Assembly (NCBI RefSeq): GCF_029852145.1
Contig: NC_079970.1
Location: 4,960,001-5,024,000, forward strand
Direction of reading: 5' to 3'
DNA from: Microplitis mediator
Lineage: Eukaryota > Arthropoda > Insecta > Hymenoptera > Braconidae
DNA: 64,000 nucleotides
In this document: positions 28,861 to 42,249 of the stretch, in pieces
Layout: the number at the start of each line of letters is the position of its first letter
Position numbering within the stretch: the first letter of the stretch is position 1
The notes under the pieces: model-generated
The model's database searches: none
The model's input: the letters and a program-made list of their open reading frames with translations, nothing else
Told to the model about the DNA's origin: nothing
Position numbers and translations under genes: made by a program

Positions 28861-29389
28861 TAGGGTGGGTTGAAAAAAAACTTTTTTTTTTCTTATCATG
28901 GGGGTAGAATTTGTACCTTATAAAAAAAAATTTTTTGAAGAAAAAAAAAATTTTTTTACTCAACATCTTGAGGTGGTCCACTCGTTTTTAAAATAAATAA
29001 TTGATTAAACGAAAAAAAATTTTTTTTGTCCAAAATCATGGAAAACATCTAATAATTGTCGAATGTGATTTTTTTTTTACTTCACTTTCATTTTAATTCA
29101 AAAGAAAATGCTTTTCATTTTTGGATTTTTTACTTAAATTACAAAAATAATAGAAAAAAAATTTTTTCAACTTCTGACTTTCAATTAGCTTTCAAGGGGA
29201 CACCCTACAGATTCTAGAACACCATGTAATTTTTTTCGTTGGGACTACCCCGTTTGATCAATTATTTATTTTAAAAACGAGTGGGCCACCTCAAAATGTT
29301 GAGTAAAACAATTTTTTTTTTCTTGAAAAATTTTTTTTTTTATAAGGTACAAATTCTACTCCCATGCTAAGAAAAACCAAAAAAAAGTT
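28861..29389. mobile_element. Inverted-repeat element opening AGGGTGGGTT
   Basis: Arms with ATGGGGGTAGAATTTGTACC and its complement pair over most of 530 bp. ACTTACTA is present at both sides (28855-28862, 29390-29397). The right end lacks the AGGGTGGG tip, so it may be truncated and the flank match could be chance. Confidence 0.5.
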
Positions 29390-29397
29390 ACTTACTA

Positions 29398-32300
29398 TCC
29401 GCCATTATTTTTATGAATCTATTAATATTGACAAGGGATTTAAATCCAACACGACTTAGACAAAAGTATGGATATATCGAGATGTAGATTCCTCAATAAT
29501 AAATACGCGGAGGTACCGAGTTTCGAAGCAGTAAATAAAAAAAGTTTTTATAAAACCAAAGAAACAAAATGCCAGTGCAATAGTCACAGAGTGTTGGCTT
29601 GACCGAGCCACTATATATATACACATATATGTATATGTATATCCGAGATTTTAATTAAAAATGTACATAAAGCATACAGAGCACTAGTGTATTATAGTGT
29701 AGTGGAGTAGGATTCGTTTTTCGGTTGAATTGAGACGACTGGCACATGAAGGACATTCATCGGTTTCCATTGATCGCGGCTGGCCCGATGATACAACGTT
29801 ACCTATACCTTTGCTGTTACCCAAATGAACGCCGTTATTTTGTGTCTCTTGTCTCCCTGATCCACTACAACTCCATCCTCTCTCTAATTTTTTTTTAAAT
29901 TGCGTATTTTTTCTAGACCTCAGGTCTGGCTTAAAATTTATTCAGGTCTAGAATTTCAAATTAAAGTCATCGTAATTATTATTTACGACTTATGACATAA
30001 TGAAAATTGATGCGGGGATAAAATTAAAATTTAGATTTAGATTCAATTTAATAAATTATAAAGCAATAAATAATTAAATGCACTTAAAATAAGTGACTCT
30101 TTGAATTTTATTAATTAAAATATTCGAATAAAAATAATCGTACAGTATTTTAATGGGATTAATTTTGAACAATGATTTTATAACGACACTTGAAAAATGA
30201 GCGTTCAAAATTTTTTTAAATTTATTTAATAAAAAGTGAATCGTGAATGAATTAATTAATTTATTGATGAATAAAAAATGATAGAAAGTGAATAAAAATA
30301 GAGGATTATGATGACGACGTCGTAAAATAAAAATATTAACAAGTCAACACATTAAAGATTTATATTTATTTATCGATTTTTCGAAACATTAATATTAATT
30401 CTCATCATTAATACAGAGACGTACACAGTGATAGGATATATCTGTCCTCTATATCTGTCCGGGTCTCGCTCCAGCTCAGGTAGAATGTGACACAACAGCC
30501 AGATGACAGCTCTCGTGACAGCCGCATGACGTTTGTGGGCATCCTGGTAGGCATCTAATTATCGCTCAGCGTGCACCAACCTACCGCACACTCACACACC
30601 TTTGCGGGTGTTGTTTTACTAAAAGGCACTATTACGGGTACAAATATACACACAAGTTTATATAAAGCATCCACGAATCACCGCAATTATTCGCGACAAC
30701 GTTACTCCCACTCAAAGAGATTATTTTTCAGCTCGTCGAGGGCCAATTTGACAACGGGGAAATTGGGACAGACAGAAATCAAGTGAAAATCGATTTTAAT
30801 CGTCACAAAGCCGATCCAGGTTTAAAAAATACCCTTGTTTCAAACGCGCCGTGATTCAATCTGGGCTAAGGCCAAAGATTTATATTTCCTAAATATTTTA
30901 AATAAAACCTTTTTTTTTATCCTCTATAAATATAAATATTTTTCAATATGCCGACGTCATCCGGCAATACGATTGTTGAAAAGATTTATGTGTATATTAA
31001 ATATATATAGAGTTAAATCGAAGGAAGTGATGATTTTATAAATAAATTTTTCTAAATCGGTAAAACTTGGTGTTAAAGTAAACGTTATATTCCATTTCAC
31101 CATCAGCAACGATAATAATTCCCGGTAGTACGATTCGTCTATGTGTACACAACATTTTCCCCAGTTATCGCAAAAGCTCGAGAGAGCTCGATCTATTTAC
31201 GAAAACACACGATATATATTCACCAGCGTATCGTTAAATGAATTCTTGCGTTAAACCCAAACACTGAATCTATTCAAAATAATTATCATAATAATTTATA
31301 TCTCTTGATCCACAAATATATACTGTCTCTAATATACATTTACGAACAATAAAAAAAAATAATAATCATAATAATAATTTACTCAAGGTTGATTAAGTAT
31401 TCGTATTCACGTACATATGCGGGAGTCGGTAAATATAAATGGACTGTGTATATAAATTTTCTCATCATTAGACGATCGATCGGCAGGACTTGGAAGTAGA
31501 ATAGAATGTCGACGTAGCAGCCAACATAGCAACTAGTACCCTATACTTATATACATATATATATAAAATATAAAAACTGTTTGAGTGTAGAGAGCACGGA
31601 ATGGGTATAGAGGACAGTGCAAGATCTAGGTGTAGCATTCTTGTGTATTTCTTCTATTCAGTGTCCTCTGAACTCCTCTCTGGCCCTCATGTACAATCCT
31701 TTTCAATCCTCGCAATTCTTTTCAATCCTCTAACGTCTAACCATGTAACACTGCACACATTCTTCAGCATTATATAGATATATAGAGAGCTATATATATT
31801 ATTTACTCTTACACATAAAGGGAGAGACATAAAACAGACAGTGAAAACGTCAGTCAGAAGGAGAATCCCACTCACACTTTAAATATCTGCTCTGGGCTGG
31901 GGGCAGTGGCGCGTGTAGTTATATTTTTATCCCTTATAACTGGAGCGGGGTAACACGTCGACGACATACGGCCTTATCAAACGAGCAGAGCCTTTGTCCA
32001 ACTTTAATTGAAAATATTGGAATAAATTTTCCAATAGACACCCGGAGGATGGAAAACTTTGGATGCTCGATAGAGCGAGACGAAATGACGTACAGTAAAT
32101 AAATTTGAAAAAAAAAAAAAAAGGTAAAAATAACTCGAGAGATTCTCGCGGTTTGAAGCGACAGCTAAAGACACTGGTAGGCTGGATAAAAAATAAAAAA
32201 AAGGTGGAATAAAATAAAACTATTTTGTCTTTTGTACTTTTTGCCGTTTAACGAACACGCACTGTCGAAAAAAATGAAACGTCGTTCAGCGAGCGATTTC

Positions 32301-33599
32301 GAAAATATCTGGAAAAAAAATGTCCACTCAATGGGATGTACCGAGAATTCGAGACAGAAACACAATATAGCGGGTGTTGGTGTGAGTGAGTGAGTGAATA
32401 GGCAGAGCGGGATAGAATTCTCAAAACGGTGAAAATCGAGTGATCGACCGACATACATTCCAAGTTTTTTTTTTTCTCTTTCTTTTATGCGTACGGTGTG
32501 AAACAGCCAAAATCCATTTGTGCTCATTCGCACGCTGTGTATTCATTCGCTTTCCACCGAAACTTTCAATACTCAACGATTTTTTTTCTAACTACCCTTT
32601 CACTCGCGTTCATATTTCACCGGCATCCACATTTTATTTCACCTAAAATTACAATAATAACTCAAAAATTTTCTAAATACTCTGTTCCATCATCTCCTAT
32701 CGACTGCGACCAATAGAACCAATAAAAAAAATCACATAACAATAAAAATAATAGTAATGGTTTAAAAAAGGTATCAGTTTACGTTGATTTTAAACGTGAA
32801 ACCAAGTCTCATGAAGTAAATGCCGTGTTTGAGTTCACATGGACAGTTTTACATGGTCAATGCTCGTATATACAAATTCACATTTAAATAGGGAGGCGGA
32901 ATGAGTGAGCGAGAGGAGTGACGAGGACGAAGACCGCGTTCGAGTGCTTGGGCGCTACCCGCGTGCCAGATCCCGTGTGTGTATATACATTGATAAAAGA
33001 GGGCAAGAGCGCGTGGCCGACTCGATAGAGCTGGAATTCAGTTTGCAAAACCCCTCTCCCCTTTTATCCTCCCTCACAACCATACACTACTACTATTTTA
33101 TTCTCTTCCTTTACTCCCCCTATTTATATTCTCTTTCTCTCTCCCTCACTCACTCACTCACTCACTCACTGACTCGATCTATGAAAATATATATATGGGG
33201 GAAGATCGAAAGCAATTGGTACGTAGCACGATTGCGCCTACTCTACTGTAAATATTGCTCATGCAGGGTGTCGTGGATGCTCTGGTCCATGGAAATAATC
33301 GAGCACGAGATATTGAAACGTCAAATAATACCGCCTACCTTCATCCAACTTTACTTTGTTGCTGTTATTATTATTATTATTGATATTTTTATGTCCATTT
33401 TAAAACTCTGCTTTGATCGATTCGTCATAAAAAATTAAAAATTACTATTATCCAATTGACAGAACGCAAATAGCAATCACAGTCACAATCACAATCGAAA
33501 TGACGTTTATTAGTTCTGGATGTTATTTTGAGAAGATTAAAAATCCGTGGGGTCACGAATTTACTCGCGATAATTTACATTGCTAGAAGCAATCGCGCC
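29398..33599. other. Non-coding DNA
   Basis: GC-richer unique pieces at 29.7-29.9 and 30.4-30.8 kb, ATATAT tracts at 29605-29640, and (ACTC)n at 33147-33172. Several short open frames look like chance. No gene recognised. Confidence 0.35.
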
Positions 33600-35146
33600 T
33601 TAATTAACGGGTATTAACGAGCGGACGCGAACGGGAGACGAAGAAAATGTGTGAACACACCTACAGCTGTGTGTGCCAGAGTGTGATGGTGGTGGTGACG
33701 TCGGCGGCGTCTGGCAGGTAGTGAACGCCCCCGTCCAAGTAGCACACCCAGCCGATCTGCCGCGTTATCCAAGTCGATCATTCAATTTCGCGCGGCAAAT
33801 TGTCCGTGCCGGAAACTCATATCCGGGCGCTTCCGGTGCTCCCGAGTACCAATCCCCGTCTATCCCGTCTCCCGGCTCCCGGCTCTCGACGATTCGCCAG
33901 CAAGACCGTCGATTTGCAGATGAACGGCTGGAACTTGCTTCCGCTTATGATCGACAAATCGGCTGGGACCTCTCTCTCCCTCTCAAAGAGTATTTACATC
34001 GTTTTCATAAGGGAAACGAAGAGTAATCGAAAAAAAAAAAGAAATTATTTTACACTTTTTTTACTTTCAGATAAATTCTACAAACAATCTAGATCAGTTA
34101 CCTTTTAATTTTTTTTTTTTTAATTAATCGTCACGTTTTGTGTTGCTACGGTTTCTAAGAATAATTCAAAACAAAGCCACAGATTCTTTGTCAATCGAGT
34201 AAATAAATAAATACGCGCACTCACTGTATGTAAAATAAATTATCTAGAGTTATCACCACTCGTCTAAGTACTTGAATAATTTTAAAAATAAATATTTGAA
34301 CGATATAAAATGAACTTGTTCCTCATAAATTGGCTAGAATTAAATAAATCGCCAGAGGAACAGGAGCGTGTATCGCGTGTTGCTTTTAATTTTTTCATTA
34401 CCCCTAGGTCTGATTATTTCGCGAGCTTTCTACTTGCCAGTTTATAATAAATAATAAATTATAATTATTACAAGCAATTTGCAGGTGAATTTGCGCTGTC
34501 GTGGCTGCACAAAATGCTGTACAAAATATATTCGTAGTCGGTTAAGTGAAAAAAAAAATAAAAATAAAATAAAATAAAGTTAAAAATAAAATTGTCGAAT
34601 GGAGTGAATAGAATTTTACAGAGTGCCGTGACACTGGCGTTAGAAGAGAGCCATTAAAATTCGGCGAGGTGAATTTACTGGAATAAATTGAGGGAGTTTG
34701 AGCCTCGAAAGGGGAAAAGTGCAAACACAAGACTCTGTCCGGATGCCCACCGCGAGTATCTCTATATCTCTATGTAATACACTGAAAATCTAAAAGTTGT
34801 GCATTGTCAGTGAATAAACGGAACCGATTGTTGCGCCATGTCGATCACCCGGTGAAAAACTTTTTTAACACTTTTCTTTCTCTACTTTTATTTATTTTAT
34901 TTTTTATTAAGCTGCATTGCTGTCTTACTTTCTTACTTACTTACTTTCTTTCTCGAGTTCGCGCCAAGTGGTTCAACTCAAAGTCACTCGTTCCCTCATT
35001 CTTTGTATGTCTGTGTCTCTATATGTATATAGAGAAATCTAGGCAAAAGAGTGAAGCGAAAAAATATTTTAAAAAAACTAAAAGGACGCGGAATAAAAAA
35101 AGTAAAAAGGGCAAAGGAGTGAGCAGCAGCAGAACGTTGGAGACAA
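33600..35146 (+). promoter_or_regulatory. Upstream region of otopetrin with a GC-rich patch at 33.6-34.0 kb
   Basis: 33600-34020 is GC-rich, CpG-containing and open in two frames on the plus strand, with no good start or donor. It may be a promoter-proximal region or untranslated exon. 34.1-35.1 kb is AT-rich and likely contains the 5'UTR of the otopetrin mRNA. Confidence 0.3.
34807..34812 (+). promoter_or_regulatory. Possible initiator (TCAGTG) for the otopetrin transcript
   Basis: TCAGTG matches the arthropod initiator consensus and lies about 340 nt upstream of the proposed otopetrin ATG. No TATA box is clear. It is a short motif that occurs often by chance. Confidence 0.15.
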
Positions 35147-35169
35147 ATGGCAAACGACGTAGCTGGCAC
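35147..35169 (+). CDS. Otop: Otopetrin coding exon 1 (start codon, 23 nt)
   Basis: It encodes MANDVAG plus two bases of a Thr codon. The donor GTGAGT at 35170 is near-consensus. Phase 2 is exactly what the next exon at 36142 needs, and an in-frame stop lies 24 nt upstream of the ATG. It was chosen over an open frame ending near 34022, whose donor is weak. This is inference from frame and splice sites only. Confidence 0.6.
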
Positions 35170-38100
35170 GTGAGTCTAGTCATATTACTTTCACCACTGG
35201 GTAAACCCGTAAAATTGTGTATCTCCACTGAACTGCACTGGTTACTCACTATATATCTTTCTCTCTTCTCATGACGTCATCATATACTATCATATATTTA
35301 TATATATACGTACTACTTATTCTTTATTTTTCTTCATAAAAGATTGCGCTGATAAAACCTTGAACGAAAATTCACAACTATCAAACTTCACCGGTGCACT
35401 ATCATATTTATATACCTATTTTTAGTTTTATTCGGTAAAACTCGAGATAGAGTTGGGAATAAAGCATGAGATATATTTTTTTTTTGCTTTTTTTTTTTGC
35501 TACAATAAAAAGTAAATAAATAAATAAATGGAAAATGTATACTGAGACATGTGGTTTTAAAAATCTAGAAAACGTCATGAGTCATGAGTTATTTATACGA
35601 CGTTAAAGTGATAATTTATGATAATTATTTACTGTTTGAACGCGAGATGATAACCAGGGGTGACAGTTAATTGCGCAAATAATTCGTTTTGATTTCAATG
35701 GAATTTTATAATGAATATTTAATCGTTGGGTAACTAATTATTGAGGTGTATCGGCGCGATCGGTGGTGGGGAAAAAAAAAATTAATTTTTTTTTGTTAGC
35801 AGGGTTTTGATGAGAACAATTAATGAATACAATCAGAGCATAAATGTTGACGTTAATTGGCTCCGATTGTTGTGTGAAACTTACGTTATATAAATTAGGT
35901 CTCGTGGAAATGTCAAATTAATTTAAATGACTTTGTGAAAAATTTTTAACTTTAATTATTTCTTTGAGTGAATTTTTTATAATTCAATTTTGACAGTAGA
36001 ATTATACAATAAAATTTAATTAAACATTCCAGTGATTAAATGAAATTATAAAAATTAAATCAATGAATTTATATAAAGAAGTTTTAATCCCGAATGAAGT
36101 TTCGATAATTAAATTATATAGTAAAATTTAATTAATAATAGGTTTGAACCAGAATCAGTATTAGTGAATCCGTCGACAGTAGACCATCAAATACCAGGAG
36201 GAACAAATTTTGGATGCATTAATTTGGACCGAAGAGATAGTTTTCCTCTGCCACAAAATGGCCGATCATCAAGTCTACGTAGACAAAGCATTGCTTTGAA
36301 TGCCATTATTAATCATAGACGAGCTTTGATTGGGTAATTTTTTAAATTACAATAGTAATAATAATAATAATAGACTGTAAAAAATTGGAAGTCAATTCGA
36401 AGTGACTACGGATTTTATTTAACTCCGAATTCACTCCGTGACTCGGAGTTTGAAAAAAACTAAATCTGCATGCGGAGTGATCTGGATTTTATTTAAATCC
36501 GCATTCACTCCGATTCAGAGCTTTAATATTTAAATAAACTCCCCTTTGGAGTGAATTTAACTCCGATGGATTAAATAAATAAACAGCCACCTGCTTCGCA
36601 TTCACTCCTCTAAATTTTTACAGTAGGGGAAGGAGAGCAAAAGGGTGTAGGGTAGGCAGAACGGGGTACCCCCAAAATTTTATAAAAAAAATTTCATTTT
36701 TTAAATGTTTTTTAAACATTCCAAAATTACTTTTGTAAATATAATTGAGCATTATTTTGAATATTTTTTGTTTACCCGGGTCAAAAATAAAACTTGATTT
36801 CGACTTGGTTTACCAAGTCGAAATTTGGAACTGTTTTTCACATGACAAACTCGACTTTTTTTTACGGAGATATGAAATGCATTGAGTTCTTGCCTTGGTT
36901 TAGACTTAACTAGCTTAATTAGTCACGATTTAGGACGAAAAAGTTGAAATCAAGCCGAAATTGACTTAGTTTAGAGTTATTTTTATATATTAATGCGGAA
37001 GAAAGGCGAATAAATAACTTTTTTTCGACTTGGTTCAGCAAGTCAAAAGTAAGGTGAATGACTATCGTGCTCGAAGTAAAGACGAATAAGTTCAAACTAA
37101 GTTCAAAAAATACAAATACGTTGAAATAAGTTGAAACTAAAATGAAAGAAGTTCAAAAGTTGAAAAAAATTGAATTTAAGTCGACAAAGTCGAGATCTTA
37201 TCGAAAAATCGTCGGCAAATCCATAACTTCAAAAGAAAATAAGTTGAAGCGAGCCTGAATCAAGTTTTATTTTTGATCCGGGATAACTTTTTCAAAAATC
37301 AAGTGTCAGTCGAAAAATCTTAATGGCTTTTGTTCTTTTTAATGATAAAAACCAATAAAAATTTTTTTTCTTTCTTAGCATCCAATAATTGTGTAAAATG
37401 TAATTTTTCTTTATGTAAATTACTTACAAAAAAATTTAACTTAATCAATCTTATTAAATATGCAGAAATTTTTTTTTCACCTTTTTAAGGGGGTACCGCA
37501 TTTTGCCCGCAAAAGTAAACATTTTTTTGTTCCAACTGCAACTGAAATTTTCGTTTATTTACTTTGAATATCATTAAAAACAAAAAGATTTAGCGTATTT
37601 GAGTCTTCGAAAACTTAGTATTTTCTTTTCTAAGTACCCCGCTTTGCCCCCCCCCCTACCCCTATATTTTATAAAAAAAGTATATATTAAGTTGATTAAC
37701 TTTGTCGGGAGTGTAACTATTATTGTTGTTAAGTAACAAAAGATTGAAGGTGTGTATTATACAGAGTGAATAACACACACGTCAGTTGATGATTCCTGCA
37801 AGTGCTGGAGCCAGTATATTGACTTAAAGCTATTTAATTATAGCAATGCTAATTCGCTGTAGAAGCGGGAGCCGAGTGTATGAGAGCCAAATTGAGTTTG
37901 AACAAGTATACACAGAAACAAACTAAAGACCCACAACAATACGCAACGCCAGTCAAACACCGCAGACACTGATGCCGCCGAGGCTGCTCTCTTGTTTCGC
38001 GAAAAGCTCAACAGAATTATATTACACCGCGCGGATCGAAGCTAACGAAATAAAGCTTTTATGATGGAAAATCGATCATGAAAGGATCCCACGGCCATTT

Positions 38101-38405
38101 AAGTTTCTCACTTTATGCTCCCGTATATCTATTTCCATTTACTCCTCTCTTCATGCTCACTTTAATTATTTTCCTTTAAACTGTCGAGTTATTTTTTTAA
38201 AAAATACACTTTTGCAATAAAATATGAGTCGTTTTTTTGACCTCACGCCCAAAATATAAAATACAACCAATAAAAGTGCAATATTTCAATGGCTATTTTG
38301 CCTTGAATGCTTACATTTGTCATTCACAGAAATAAAAAAATTTTTTTTTGATTTGATAAACTGTCGGTTTGAGCAACAAATATTGTTTGTTAACATACAC
38401 CGAGC

Positions 38406-38436
<31 letters not shown>

Positions 38437-41400
38437 TGTATAAATTAACTCTTTAACCGCCACTGGGAATACCACATTTCCGAGCTCGTTTTATCACTTT
38501 TTTACGAGTAAAAAATACAAAACAAATAACAATAATTTGGAGTTGCAAAAAAAAATTTACCGCCTTTGTTCTCCATTTGATCAATAAAAAATAAATAATA
38601 ATAATAATAAATATGTAAAAATATTTAAAGTGTTTAAAACCCGATTACCAGACGTGGGAGGAAGTAATGACGGCAAATATTTTCCGCTATTACTTATAAC
38701 GCGCGATCTAGAATAGGTAATTCCCAATCTATTGTAAAAAATTCAACCGTTAGACGTCATTTCAGCTGGTTCCATATGATACCGCATAAAATAGCTTTCA
38801 GCTTGAAAGCGATCCGATTGGAATCGATTTAACAGACAAAATCCGACATTCATTCTACTTATAAATCCGATTTAAAATAGAATAAGACTAAATCCCCGCC
38901 CAAAATAGAAAAAAAAATAAGTATCACACAATTGATTATTTATTTTTTCAATCCGAAAGTTAAATAAAATTAATTTGTTAATTACACCGCGCACAGTGTT
39001 GGTCTAAAGGCTGTAATGAAATGAACTCTGTTAAGTAGAGCGCTGATATCAGGCATCGGTAGTAACCTGTCTTTGCCATCTTGTGTACCACAAGATCAAA
39101 GTCCCGGACAAAGCAACAGCACAACGACATTTGCGGGAAACCATGACTCGTGTTCACAGCATTGTGATGGCAATACTGATTATCATCAGCCTTATACCAG
39201 AGGATCATCTCAACACAGTTCTAAGCTACTTCAACTCACGCCAGTCAATACTGCAGCTATACCACTGAGTGCTCTGGAAACCTCTAAATGTAATTATCAG
39301 TTATCAATTATATATAGTATATAGTACATACCCAGCGCTGACATCAAATTAATCATAATAATAATTAATCCACATGAAATGAATGCACTATAAATAATTT
39401 TGGGAGTGAACGCGAATTAAATCCGGAGTGAAGACTGACCGGATGACTATTTATTTATTTTATCCCCTAGGAGTGAAATTTACATGATACTGAAGTTTGC
39501 CGACGTCTAATAATTTTTGGATTTTCTTTTAGACGGTAAATTATAAAAAAAAAAATTTGAAAAAATTGCACCTGTAGTGTTTTAAATTTTCTACATGTGC
39601 ATATTTTTTATTTTTTATTTTTTTGTAATCGATTTGTTGAAAAAAAAATCCGAAAATTTTTAATTGTCTGCTAACTTCAGGATCATAAATTTATGATACT
39701 GAAGGCAGCCGACGTCTAATAATTTTTGGATTTTTTTTTAGACGGTAAATTATAAAAAAAAAAAATTTGAAAAAATTGCACCTGTTGTTTTTAAAATTTT
39801 CCACATGTGCATATTTTTTATTTTTTATTTTTTTGTAATTGATTTGTTGAAAAAAAAATCCGAAAATTTTTAATTGTCTGCTAACTTCAGGATCATAAAT
39901 TTATGATACTAAAGTTAGCCGACGTCTAATAATTTTTGAATTTTTTTTCAAAGCAATGAATAATAAAAAAAAATATTTGAAAAATTGCACCTATAGTTTT
40001 TTGAATTTTCTACCTGTGCATATTTTTAGTTTATTTTTTTTTGTAATTCATTTGTTAAAAAAAAAATCCGAAAATTGTTGATTGTCTGCTAACTGCAGGA
40101 TCATAAATTTACTCCGAAGGGGAGTGAACGCAAGTTGAAATAAAATTCGTAATCACTCCGAATTGACTCCCGATTTTTTAGTTTTAAAAATGGCGCCTGG
40201 TGCCCTGTTTGATTCGTAGGTAAGTCAAATAATTGCCACCGACGCAGCGGAGTTTCATCCCGGCATCGGAAAGAAAAGCATCGGGCGGAATTAATATCAA
40301 CGGTCAGCACACTTTATGCTAAACTGCTAATAGTTGTTGGGGTGACGGTTCCAGTAACGGCCAGTGTAAGCCACCGAGTGCCTGCTGCCCTCGATCAGGT
40401 TTGTGGTATAAATATATATTCGTATTTATGGATCCTGGCTTTCGGTTTACATTAATAATAAATTATATTATGTGTCGACTAGTGCTTCGCGAGCTCGCCT
40501 TTATAAACGCTCCTAAATTACACTTTATGATGATGCGGGCTGTAATGACCCTACGCAGATACTGAGCCATCAGTGCCATCAATACCCAGCTGGGTTATTG
40601 CTTGTATACATTTTTTCACTTATAATTTTATTATTCTGTTACCAGGGATTTTATTTGTATTTGTATCTGGTCAGTGTGGGATTCGTCATCACAATGTACA
40701 CTATTTTGCTACGAGATAAAGCTGTTAAAAAAATGCTAACACAGAACAGAAAAGACGGAATGGCTTTTGTGCTGGACGACTTTAATGGAAAACGTCAAAG
40801 TTTTCAGGTAAAATTTTATTTTAAATCCAACAAAGCAAAGCAGTCAAACTTTTAAATACTTAAAGTTACTGGGGCAATATTAATTAACATAAAAAAGTGG
40901 TTAATAAAAGCGATAGGGTTCAAATAATTAAAAAAAAAAAAAATTCAGTCGGTCGGTCGGCATTTAAAGCAGCGGGAAACTCGATAGACAAAATGTTATG
41001 TCGGGTAATTCAAAATACCGATAATTGTTGAACGGAAGGGATGTTGCAGAGGGTAAACAAGCGTCAAAAGAATTAAAGTAACAGGTAACAGTAAGAATTA
41101 AAAGTAAATAAAAATGAAAAAAAAAAATAAACAGGCACAGCAGTATGGAAGCTTTTGTCTGCGTCTGGGTGCCATTGGGTTCGGAGCGGGCTCGTTAGTG
41201 TTTACGGGATTGCAAATCGGTGCTGCTATTGCCTCTGCTGGACCATTCAAAGCGATTACACCAAGTGCGAGGCTTCTTTTAGTAACCGCTCAAATGCACT
41301 TTATATTTTTGAATAGCAAAGATCTCGAGCTCGCTAAGCACAGCGCTCTTGCTAAATTAGGGCTCATGCATATGATTGCTACCAATCTCTGCGAATGGCT

Positions 41401-41438
41401 CCAGGTATTTTAAAATATATATTTTATTTTATATTACG

Positions 41439-41473
<35 letters not shown>

Positions 41474-42216
41474 CATCATTTTACTTATGAATAGGCACTT
41501 GTAGAGGAGACGAGACATGAAATAGCACAATTAGAATTACACGATCATGAGCTCAATGAAGAGGGAATATTGAAGACGCTTTTAACAGACGCAAGTCCCT
41601 TTTTATTTCCTTGTACTATTGAATTTAGTCTCATTTGCGCAGTTATTCTTTTTGAAATGTGGAAACGCGTTGACAGAATTATTATCGTTAAACACGACGG
41701 TTCAACGAGGTCATTACATCAATTGAGCATTGACTGCAGCAACGCCCACAAAGGACTCTTTGGAGGGATTTTAGTTATCGCAGCGACTGTCCTCAGTTTA
41801 ATAATGTTTTTTGTCCTAAAAAAATCTAAACCGAAAATGGCTATTGAGCAAGTGACTGCTTTAGAAACAGCTATTTTAATTGCGGGTAATTATTTTATAC
41901 TTTATATATTATGTATTACACTGGGTGGTGGTAGAATGAAATAACGCCGGAGTAGGCTGTGTTTAAATACCGGTGTTAAATCGGTGTAAAAAAAATTCCA
42001 TGTATAGATTTACTGTAGTGATCGAGTAAGTAAAAATATTCACAAAGTAAAATATTTTAACACCGGGAAATTTTTTTAACACCGCACTGTAAAAAGAGCG
42101 GTGTTAAAAATGGACTCATTTTAACTCCGCCCGGTGTTAAATGGGAATTACACCGATTTAGAAGATAATTCTGAAGTTAGTAGACAGTTGACAGTTTTTA
42201 CAACAAATTAATTACA

Positions 42217-42249
<33 letters not shown>

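Larger units (their letters stand above)
36334..40247 (+). other. Otopetrin intron 2 (3.9 kb), filled with MITEs
   Basis: The donor is GTAATT and the acceptor is CGACGCAG. The intron holds a TA-flanked element at 36373-36623, a nested pair at 36624-37664, an unexplained GC-richer piece at 39000-39300, and an element at 39386-40180 split by a tandem MITE trimer. No exon inside keeps frame with both neighbours. Confidence 0.75.

Noticed and set aside
32905..33438. 177-codon plus-strand frame, the second longest in the window
   Set aside because: Amino-acid text follows the (ACTC)n and TTATTATT simple repeats; no family resemblance and no splice logic.
33673..34026. 117-codon plus-strand frame as an otopetrin N-terminal exon
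   Set aside because: No ATG, and the only phase-compatible donor (34023) is weak, while the ATG exon at 35147-35169 fits with a strong donor. It remains possible as untranslated sequence.
39063..39289. Open stretch in otopetrin intron 2 as a missed exon
   Set aside because: Length 227 nt breaks frame with the downstream exon at 40248, whereas exons 36142-36333 and 40248-40398 join perfectly without it. Not recognised in any frame.
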